From NCBI RefSeq assembly GCF_000196115.1, contig NC_005027.1:1488001-1552000 (forward strand): DNA of 64,000 bases. Reading direction: 5' to 3'. The position numbers and the translations under genes are program-made. This stretch comes from Rhodopirellula baltica SH 1. Its GTDB lineage: Bacteria > Planctomycetota > Planctomycetia > Pirellulales > Pirellulaceae. Shown here in pieces: positions 57,303 through 64,000 of the stretch; within the stretch, counting starts at the first letter, position 1; each line of letters opens with the position of its first letter. The notes under the pieces were generated by a model. The model had not been told where the DNA came from. It did not search any database and worked only from the letters and a program-made list of their open reading frames with translations.

Positions 57303-59579
57303 TCAGTGAGTTGGATTGGCGACGACACGCAACGTGGTATGAAGGCCTCGCATCTCGGCGAGTGAAAGTAGGAATGCGAGTGTCGACTCAGCACCCTGAT
57401 TCGCATTGACTTGGTTTTCCATCAAACCGTCGAAGCAACCGCCCGTCGATGGGTCGTAGATTGGTTGCCCAAGATCGTTGCGGCCCAAGAACCAGTCGAA
57501 TGCCAAGTGCGCTTGTTCGGACCAGAATTTGTCCTTGGTAGCAGCAAACGCTTCGATGGAGGCTGAAACCATGGCGTGAGCTTCGATTGCTTGCTGGTCG
57601 AAGACTGCCGCGACTCCGCCCTCAGGACTGAATCCGTTGGAACCGATCGGACGGAAACGTCCTTGTGGAGAAAGTTGAACTTCGCAGAGCCAACGCAGGG
57701 ACTTCATTCCAATGTCGGCGACGCGTTGATTGTCGAACCAGCGACCATGAGTGATCATGGACTGGGACAGCTTGGCGTTGTTGTATGTTGCGATCTTTTC
57801 AAACCAAGGCCAAGCGTCCGTGGCGGTGGCGTCGTACATGTCGGCCAATCGTTCGGCGAGCTGATGACTCATCGCCGCAGCAACACGATCGCCACTGTAG
57901 CGGCGGAGGTATTCGTGGATTCCGATGATCGCGAGGGCCCATGTTCTCGGTGAGGAGGTCTTTTCACACGCCGGAAGTGCTTGGTGAAACACTTCGCGTG
58001 CCCAGGCAACCAAATTCGCGTTGCTCGATCGGCCAATGCAAGTTCCCAACGCCCACAAAGCGCGGCCTTGCGAGTCGTCCGAGCCGTCGGTTTCGAGCCA
58101 TTGCCGATCAAAGCTGAGGAAATTGCGAAAACGTCCGGTTTCTCGATTGAAGGCGTTGTTAAGGAACGCCGCGTAACGCGACGCCAACGAACGCACTTCG
58201 GTCGAATCTTTGCCTTGCTCCTCCAGCAGCACCGTCAGGATCAAGGCTCGGGCGTTGTCGTCGGTGCAATACCCGTGGGCATGATCAGGAATGGAATAGA
58301 TCGCGTGTTGGACGACACCGGTTGAATCGCTGAGATGTTGCAAGTGATCCAGCTGCATTTGTGGCAGTGCCAATGGTTGCTCGTCCAACGTGCGGACGGC
58401 CAGTGGCTTCAAGGACGATGTTCGTTGGTCACGAGCCCGATTGAACGAATCAATGTACAACTGAGAAACGTGTTCCCACGTCATGTCCCGGCCAAGGTCA
58501 TATGCTTTGTCACGCATCGCCAAGCGTCGGTCGTCGTCGCTCAACAGTCCGATCACTTCGCGAGCGATCGCGGATGGATCCGCGAAGGGAACCAGGACTC
58601 CGCGTCCGTCGGCGAGTAATTCTTCGGCGTGCCAGTAGGGAGTCGAGATGACCGCCTGGCCACACCCGAATGCGTAAGCGAGTGTTCCCGAGACGGCTTG
58701 TTCGACGTTCAGGTAAGGCGTGATGTACAGGTCGGCCGCACCAATGAATTCAGTCAGTTCTTCCAGTTCGACGAAACGGTTGTAGAAGCTGACATGCTTG
58801 GAAACCCCCAGTTCCTTCGCCATCCGTTCCAAGCTGATTCGATAGCGTTCGCCTTGTTCGCGAAGCAGACTGGGGTGAGTGGCACCCAGAATGATGTAGA
58901 TGAAGTCTGGGAATTTCGCGACGATTTCAGGGATCGCTTTCAGTACGTGCTCGATTCCCTTTCCCGGTGAGAGCAGTCCAAAAGTCAGAGCGACGGGTTT
59001 ATCCTCCACACCGAATTGTTCTTTGAGAACGCTTTGGTCGGTTTCAGGAGCCTCCGGAATGCCGTGAGCAATCACGTCGATCTGGTCGCTGTCGACCGAG
59101 TAGGTGTCCAGCAACGTTTGCCGACTGCGTTCGGTCATCACGACCAACCGAGTGGAAAGGCGAATGAGCTGCATCATCACGGCACGTTGGGCTTCGTTTG
59201 GTTCCGATAGAACCGTGTGAAGTGTCGTGACAACCGGCATCCGCACGTCTTGGAGAAGTGCCAAAATGTGGCTGCCGCAGGGGCCACCAAAGATGCCAAA
59301 TTCATGTTGCAACGAGATGACATCCACGTTGCTGAAGTTCAAAAAGTCAGCGGCCGATTGGTATTCATCCAGTTCCTGATCGGCAACTTGGAATTGGACT
59401 TCGTTGTCATAGGCGTAACCGCCTTCGATGTCGTCGAGCGTGACAACGATGCATTCGGCGCAAGTCTCTCGGGCGACACCGATTCGCAAATCATGCGTGA
59501 AAGTTGCGATACCACATTTTCGTGGCAGGTAGTCACCGACGAAGGCTATCTTCAGAAGGTCATTTGATATCATTGACAT
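57303..59579 (-). CDS. GT4 glycosyltransferase fused to a C-terminal helical (six-hairpin-like) domain
   Basis: 758 residues. Residues about 9-385 are a GT-B glycosyltransferase: HEFGIFGGPCGSHILALLQD, FGLLSPGKGIEHVLKA, and the later VSGTLAYAFGCGQAVISTPYW. Residues about 400-758 are an alpha/alpha-toroid-like domain: IPDHAHGYCTDDNARALIL, SDDSQGRALWALG, EGGVAAVFDQQAIEAHAM, NQGAESTLAFLLSLAEM. The second part may be a glycosidase-like or binding domain. It lies three bases from the neighbouring GH130 gene. Confidence 0.87.
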   Translation of the reverse strand: MSMISNDLLKIAFVGDYLPRKCGIATFTHDLRIGVARETCAECIVVTLDDIEGGYAYDNEVQFQVADQELDEYQSAADFLNFSNVDVISLQHEFGIFGGPCGSHILALLQDVRMPVVTTLHTVLSEPNEAQRAVMMQLIRLSTRLVVMTERSRQTLLDTYSVDSDQIDVIAHGIPEAPETDQSVLKEQFGVEDKPVALTFGLLSPGKGIEHVLKAIPEIVAKFPDFIYIILGATHPSLLREQGERYRISLERMAKELGVSKHVSFYNRFVELEELTEFIGAADLYITPYLNVEQAVSGTLAYAFGCGQAVISTPYWHAEELLADGRGVLVPFADPSAIAREVIGLLSDDDRRLAMRDKAYDLGRDMTWEHVSQLYIDSFNRARDQRTSSLKPLAVRTLDEQPLALPQMQLDHLQHLSDSTGVVQHAIYSIPDHAHGYCTDDNARALILTVLLEEQGKDSTEVRSLASRYAAFLNNAFNRETGRFRNFLSFDRQWLETDGSDDSQGRALWALGTCIGRSSNANLVAWAREVFHQALPACEKTSSPRTWALAIIGIHEYLRRYSGDRVAAAMSHQLAERLADMYDATATDAWPWFEKIATYNNAKLSQSMITHGRWFDNQRVADIGMKSLRWLCEVQLSPQGRFRPIGSNGFSPEGGVAAVFDQQAIEAHAMVSASIEAFAATKDKFWSEQAHLAFDWFLGRNDLGQPIYDPSTGGCFDGLMENQVNANQGAESTLAFLLSLAEMRGLHTTLRVVANPTH

Positions 59580-59582
59580 GGT

Positions 59583-60653
59583 TTACTTGTGGGGAATGCG
59601 TTCGAGCGAATCCAGAACGGATTGCTTTGAAAGCTGAACCGATGCCACGCAGGCGTCGGCCGCTCCATAAAAAATTTGCAGGGCGTCGCCACGGTCCAGC
59701 ATTGCGGTGGGAAAGACGACGTTGGGAACAAACCCGACGCGTTCGTGCTCCCTGATGGGTTGCAGCACCGGTTGTGGGGATCTGCCCAGCACTCGATTCG
59801 GGTGTTCGCGGTCCAGCAACAGGGCTCCCGTGGAATAGCTGCCAACCGTTCCGCTGGTGATCGGACGAGTGCAACCGTGATAGAGCATCAACCAGCCCTG
59901 GTCGCATTCGATTGGCGGCGTTCCGCTTCCGACGCGGTCGCCTTCCCAATCATGCACGCCATCCAGTACGAGTTCGTGGCGGCCCCAGTGAATCATGTCC
60001 GGCGATCGAGCCAACCAAATTTGAGGTGGGCGAAAGTGAGAGCGTGGATTCGGTCGGTGCAATGCAACAAAGTCGTCCTGGATCATTTCGGGAAACAGGA
60101 CCACGTCCTTGTTCTCGCTGGGGAAGATGATCCCGTGTCGTTGAAAGTTCACCAGATCGTTCGAGGACATCAGTGCGGTCGCGGCACCCGATCGAGAAAC
60201 CGCGACATAAGTGATCCAAAAAGTGTTTTCAATCTTGGTCACCCGCGGGTCTTCGATGCCGTATTCTTCCCAAGGTCCTTCCGGGAGGATCGTCGTGACA
60301 GACTGCCAACTTACTCCTTCGCGGTTTGTCGATCGAAAGAGTTGGAAATGGGAGGTGGACGTCAAACGCAAGTCACCGTTGCTTTTCATCGCAACCACTC
60401 GCGCGTCGACGATGTCCAAATCGGCGTTGTTGACCCAATCGATCTGCGTGGTACCGGATGAGGCCCACCGAGGGAGCGGCGTCCAACCTTTTCGCTGTTC
60501 CGTCGGAGCTTCCGCGACTCGGGCCATCATTACAAGATAATCGTCGACCGATGCCACCGCCGGATTGAAAACTCCAACGACTCGAAGGTCGGTTTGCGAT
60601 GGTTGAATGTCGCACGGTTGCAAGATCACGGATTCGGATTGACGATCGATCAT
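59583..60653 (-). CDS. GH130 glycoside phosphorylase-like protein (small)
   Basis: 356 residues from the ATG at 60653, which overlaps the ptsI stop (ATGA); 60659 is an alternative. GH130 signs: the start VVGVFNPAVASVDDYLVMMARVAE, YGIEDPRVTKIENTFWITYVAV with the general-acid Asp, and LMLYHGCTRPITSGTVGSYSTGALLLD near the end. A typical compact GH130. Catalysis should convert a beta-mannoside and phosphate to mannose-1-phosphate, as inferred from family. Confidence 0.9.
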   Translation of the reverse strand: MIDRQSESVILQPCDIQPSQTDLRVVGVFNPAVASVDDYLVMMARVAEAPTEQRKGWTPLPRWASSGTTQIDWVNNADLDIVDARVVAMKSNGDLRLTSTSHFQLFRSTNREGVSWQSVTTILPEGPWEEYGIEDPRVTKIENTFWITYVAVSRSGAATALMSSNDLVNFQRHGIIFPSENKDVVLFPEMIQDDFVALHRPNPRSHFRPPQIWLARSPDMIHWGRHELVLDGVHDWEGDRVGSGTPPIECDQGWLMLYHGCTRPITSGTVGSYSTGALLLDREHPNRVLGRSPQPVLQPIREHERVGFVPNVVFPTAMLDRGDALQIFYGAADACVASVQLSKQSVLDSLERIPHK

Positions 60654-62446
60654 GAGCATGACTCGATCGCATCGATGGACCTTCCGGGGGCATTGCTGAT
60701 CATCTGGTTCTTTGTTGCCAACCGCAGCAACTGTCGCACCTCTTGTGGACAACGACAATCTTGGGCCTTCAGTGCCAACGCACTCGCATGGGTTGAATCC
60801 ATTTTCGCGATGGCCGTTCGAAGTTTTTCGGACCGCGAGGAAGTGACACTGAGTTCTCGAATTCCAAGACCGATCAGCAATTCCGCGAATTCAGGGTCGC
60901 CGGCTTCTTCGCCGCAAACGCAAACTGGGCAGTCCCACCGTTTCGCGGCAGAGGCGATTTGGTGAATGGCTCGCAAGACCGCCGGGTGCATTGCGGTCAC
61001 CTGATCGTTTTCGGCCGACAGTTCACGGTCGGCCGCCAACAGGTACTGGGTGAGGTCGTTGGTTCCGATCGCGATGAAGTCGGCCAGTTCAAGGATCTCG
61101 TCCAGACAAAACAACGCCGCGGGCGTTTCGATCATTGCACCAATCTGAGGCCGCTTGAATGCGTTGCACTCTTCGACGACTTCGTCGACCATCGCGATGG
61201 CTTGTGAAAAATCATGGCCTCCGATCACCATCGGGAACAATATTTTCACGTCGGCGTCTTGTGCCACGCGGACGATCGCCGTCAGTTGAGAACGCAGTAA
61301 ATCTTTTTCGGCGAGCGAAAAGCGAAGACCCCGCAAGCTCAAACTGGATGCATCGACATTTTCGTCTTGTGACAAAAACGGAGGCAGTTTGTCTCCTCCG
61401 AGATCAAATGTGCGGATGACCAATGGAAGGTCGCCCAAACGAGCGGCCATCTGTTCATAGAGCAGACGTTGGGATTCTGTGTCCGGTCGTCGTTCGGATT
61501 GAAGGTAAAGAAATTCCGTGCGGAACAAGCCGACTCCTGCCAGCCCATGATGCAGAACTTGGTCAAGATCGGCAGCCAGTCCGACGTTGCCGTACAGCAT
61601 GATGTCGGTACCGTCGAGCGTTTGACATTTCGTGGCGGTCGCGGGATCGGAGTGGTTGGCTTGAAGGGAATTGGATTCGCGATTCGCAACTGCCATTCGC
61701 GAATCAAATTCAGACAGTTCCTGCTCGCTCGGTTCGGCGGTGACGAAACCAGCATCGCCATCGATCAAAAGCGTCATTCCGCTCGTGATTCGCTGAGTTG
61801 CATTTGCGATGCCGGAAACGGCGGGGATGCCCATCGATCGAGCGATGATCGCGGTGTGGCCCAGATTGCCGCCGACTTGGGTGACAATGCCGATGATGCC
61901 GGAGTTTGCCAACGCAATTGCATCAGATGGGGCGAGTTCTCGTGCGACGATGATTGCATTTTCGGGAAGTTCATCCAGACGGGTTGCTGTCATTCCCAGG
62001 AGATGCCGCTTCATCCGCTGACCGATGTCTCGAACATCCGTCTCGCGTTCGCGAAGGTAATCGTTGTCGATTTTGGTCAGTCGGCCGACGGTTTGGCAGA
62101 TCACTGACTCCAGCGCATCCTCGACCCCAACGAGATCGTGAGAGATTCGATCTTTCACCAGCGAAGCGATTTCGCCCGCCATGGATGCATGAGCGGAAAC
62201 CAAATCAATTGCCGAGGCGATGGATGTATTGCCCGTGGCGATGGACTTGAGGTCCTGAAGGTCTTGTTTGGACTTTTCAAGAGCGACGTCCATTCGGTCG
62301 CATTCGCCGGAAACGTTCGACCGTGAAATAGGATCTGAAACGTCGTCACTTGGCAGAGTGATCGTGCGTTGCAATTCATAGCCCAACACGACAGCGACTC
62401 CTTTGGCGAGTCCGATCGATAGTGAATTCCCTTCCATGCGTTTCAT
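60650..62446 (-). CDS. ptsI: Phosphoenolpyruvate-protein phosphotransferase (enzyme I)
   Basis: 598 residues from the ATG at 62446, which has an AGGAAAA site upstream. Phospho-His at 197 in GGNLGHTAIIARS; PEP-binding RTFDLGGDK, GLFRTEFLY and IGTNDLTQY; Cys511 in CVCGEEAGD. The catalytic residues of PTS enzyme I are all there. It phosphorylates HPr in sugar or nitrogen PTS. No HPr or EII gene is near, so its partner must be elsewhere or the enzyme serves regulation. Confidence 0.93.
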   Translation of the reverse strand: MKRMEGNSLSIGLAKGVAVVLGYELQRTITLPSDDVSDPISRSNVSGECDRMDVALEKSKQDLQDLKSIATGNTSIASAIDLVSAHASMAGEIASLVKDRISHDLVGVEDALESVICQTVGRLTKIDNDYLRERETDVRDIGQRMKRHLLGMTATRLDELPENAIIVARELAPSDAIALANSGIIGIVTQVGGNLGHTAIIARSMGIPAVSGIANATQRITSGMTLLIDGDAGFVTAEPSEQELSEFDSRMAVANRESNSLQANHSDPATATKCQTLDGTDIMLYGNVGLAADLDQVLHHGLAGVGLFRTEFLYLQSERRPDTESQRLLYEQMAARLGDLPLVIRTFDLGGDKLPPFLSQDENVDASSLSLRGLRFSLAEKDLLRSQLTAIVRVAQDADVKILFPMVIGGHDFSQAIAMVDEVVEECNAFKRPQIGAMIETPAALFCLDEILELADFIAIGTNDLTQYLLAADRELSAENDQVTAMHPAVLRAIHQIASAAKRWDCPVCVCGEEAGDPEFAELLIGLGIRELSVTSSRSEKLRTAIAKMDSTHASALALKAQDCRCPQEVRQLLRLATKNQMISNAPGRSIDAIESCS

Positions 62447-62490
62447 TCCATTTTCCTGTGAAAATCCCGTCTCGCGTAACCCTGCATGGA

Positions 62491-62784
62491 TCAACTCATT
62501 CCGGCGATCACTTCACCGAAAGATTGTCCACCGATGGACCCCGCGTGCCGATAAGTTGGCGGATCGGAGACCGCATCGAGTTCGTACAGAGCGACGCTTG
62601 TCAGAGCCCCGCCGTTTGGCGATTTGCAATCTTCAATTCGATTGAGTTGCCGAAATGTGTCCCGGGTGATGAAGCACAGAATCTCAGCCGCAAATGAACC
62701 CTTCGTTGACAGTTGGTGGTGGCCGTCAAACGGTCCCCCTCGAAATTCAATCCAAGGTCCCGCGTTATCGCTGACGCGCAACAT
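62491..62784 (-). CDS. Small unknown protein
   Basis: 97 residues, start ATG at 62784. Contains IEFRGGPFDGHHQL and LCFITRDTFRQLNRIE; no family recognised. Its stop is 44 bp before the ptsI start and its start overlaps the end of the next upstream frame by 20 bp; operon membership supports it. Confidence 0.55.
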   Translation of the reverse strand: MLRVSDNAGPWIEFRGGPFDGHHQLSTKGSFAAEILCFITRDTFRQLNRIEDCKSPNGGALTSVALYELDAVSDPPTYRHAGSIGGQSFGEVIAGMS

Positions 62785-63052
62785 GGTGATGACCCCAGTG
62801 TTTTTGCAGTTGCCGAGAAAAGTTCAGTGAACTCAAACTGCCGTTGTGTTCGATTCGAAGTTGGGGGGCAAAATCGTTTTGGTCAAAAACGGAATTTGTA
62901 TTTGATAGACCAAATCGGTGTGCATCAATCTGATGGAACGACTCATACTCACCATGACACAACAACCAACCCGAGCGGATCGTTTCGTCCCACTGGCTCG
63001 GGACGTCATCTGAGAGCGTTTGCCATTGTTGCATGGCACGATTGCCATTCAT
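62765..63052 (-). CDS. Small unknown protein
   Basis: 95 residues. The start ATG overlaps the stop of the upstream gene (ATGA at 63049-63052), the usual sign of coupling in this operon. No domain recognised; rich in Trp, Gln, His and Asn. Confidence 0.45.
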   Translation of the reverse strand: MNGNRAMQQWQTLSDDVPSQWDETIRSGWLLCHGEYESFHQIDAHRFGLSNTNSVFDQNDFAPQLRIEHNGSLSSLNFSRQLQKHWGHHHVARQR

Positions 63053-63603
63053 GCCGATGGCTCAGCCGAAGCGGAGAACGAAATCGCCTCCGCTTGATAC
63101 TTTGATGTTGTTGAATCAAAGATGAACTTGTGAGAAAGGTTGACGGTCTTTGAGCCGAGCCGCATTGCTTCGAGAACATTTTGAAATGTCGCGCCATTGG
63201 CGGTCGTCTGTGTCGGCGATTCTGGATCGATCACCACCAGGTGCACATCGTCCGCGTTCTGATCAACATGCTTTTCTAGAAAGCGTTTGACCAACGGATA
63301 CGGCGTCAATGCCAGCGAACTCGCCTTCAGGAACATGTCATATCGGGCTTTGTCGGAGAACCCGTAGATGACGACGGAATGGGCTTGCAGTGAAGTTTCC
63401 GTCATCGAAGGACAGGTTGGATACGCCGCGTCGTTCAAGACATAGCGTGGTGTGTTGGAAGTACCGTCCACGGAGATCGCCTCCTCAGGCCATCGATAGG
63501 CCTGCTGCGGTTTGTCTGCCGTAGAGAATCCACGACGAGAGCGAACTGCGGATCGCGAAAAGGGAGGTTTCAGTCGCGGATGCGAGGAAACAGCTGGCGG
63601 CAC
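63049..63603 (-). CDS. Unknown protein at the head of the carbohydrate operon
   Basis: Up to 184 residues; start uncertain, GTG at 63603 or ATG at 63405. Conserved-looking core VVIYGFSDKARYDMFLKASSLALTPYPLVKRFLEKH followed by DVHLVVIDPESPTQTTANG. No family recognised. Two small genes and ptsI follow with overlaps or short gaps. Confidence 0.5.
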   Translation of the reverse strand: MPPAVSSHPRLKPPFSRSAVRSRRGFSTADKPQQAYRWPEEAISVDGTSNTPRYVLNDAAYPTCPSMTETSLQAHSVVIYGFSDKARYDMFLKASSLALTPYPLVKRFLEKHVDQNADDVHLVVIDPESPTQTTANGATFQNVLEAMRLGSKTVNLSHKFIFDSTTSKYQAEAISFSASAEPSA

Positions 63604-63731
63604 CTAAGTGCACGCTTCGCGCAGGCCAACGTTGCAAGCTACCACGATTCCTAAACAAGACAATCGCAAATTCAACGATGGGGGCTGAAAGCGGCCTTCG
63701 ACAGAGAATCACCAATTCGTGCGATTCTCGT

Positions 63732-64000
63732 TCAGTCTGTTAACGGGGCCGACGTTGTTGACGGGGCCGACGTTTCGGTATCAAACGGCCAACCGGGAAG
63801 CTCACCGCAGCTTTGCAACGCGAGGATGGCGTAGGCCGTCCCTGTGTTCGAAATCAAGTTGCCAGCATCATTGACCGGCGAGCGTGTGAACCACTTGCCG
63901 CTTTCTCGCTGGTTTTCGAGCAACCACTGAATTCCTCTTCGCATTCGCGGATCGCTTGCGGGAATACCGAGTTCTCTGCTGATCACGATGACCGACCCAG
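63732..64000 (-). CDS. Squalene-cyclase-fold protein (C-terminal part, gene extends beyond the window)
   Basis: The frame is open to the window edge; 89 residues visible. RMRRGIQWLLENQRESGKWFTR and NTGTAYAILALQSC are typical repeat phrases of prenyltransferase/squalene oxidase-like proteins. The end (about 20 residues, rich in Thr, Ser, Pro) is not conserved. A spacer of 128 bp separates it from the operon. Confidence 0.75.
   Translation of the reverse strand, partial: GSVIVISRELGIPASDPRMRRGIQWLLENQRESGKWFTRSPVNDAGNLISNTGTAYAILALQSCGELPGWPFDTETSAPSTTSAPLTD

Overview
The window looks like chromosome from a Rhodopirellula-type planctomycete (Pirellulaceae). The evidence is a mid-50s G+C impression, many exported proteins of planctomycete type (secreted squalene-cyclase-fold proteins, a PQQ-like propeller, a Cys/Gly-rich barrel-like protein, small 'RLRTLF' membrane proteins), a Minf_1886-family protein, and many short palindromic intergenic repeats. 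No rRNA or tRNA gene was seen, so the assignment is by gene style only.

Layout. 1-7 kb: an operon with a PilM-like protein (5' end outside the window), two single-pass membrane proteins carrying Met/Gly-rich repeats, and holA. 7-15 kb: an orphan three-PAS histidine kinase, a DUF1990 protein, a ZIP metal transporter, and a coupled operon (epimerase, VKOR-like, SPW protein, unknown membrane protein). 15-26 kb: an exported helical protein with two ExbD genes but no ExbB, a phospholipid-methyltransferase-like gene, a secreted squalene-cyclase-fold protein, RicT-like PSP1 protein, Minf_1886 protein, an exported methyltransferase, a beta-propeller and a Cys-rich exported protein. 26-37 kb: an accessory region, gene-poor, with small orphan membrane proteins, two GNAT acetyltransferases, a SUKH-like protein, an ankyrin fragment, a permuted acyl-carrier-like membrane protein and many repeats. 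37-52 kb: housekeeping genes: PQQ-like propeller, ftsH, rsgA, PmtA-like methyltransferase, TIM-barrel epimerase, glnD-glnB-pduO, NUDIX, cytochrome c, ClC channel, LysR regulator. 53-64 kb: one long minus-strand carbohydrate operon: three small unknown proteins, a ptsI homologue, two GH130 phosphorylase-like enzymes, two GT4 glycosyltransferases (one fused to a C-terminal helical domain) and a GH13 glucosidase-like enzyme.

The strongest novelty is a family of four 116-bp elements (11436, 26877, 33835, 36595). They have 15-bp terminal inverted repeats, 4-bp target duplications with a central TA at three copies, and two internal bulged hairpins whose stems show compensatory changes between copies. 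No transposase is present in the window. One copy supplies the last residues and the stop codon of a membrane-protein gene, and three copies lie in the accessory region. Other points of interest are the carbohydrate operon with a PTS enzyme I but no HPr or EII nearby, the PilM operon with Met/Gly-rich proteins, and the permuted ACP-like protein that has no phosphopantetheine serine.
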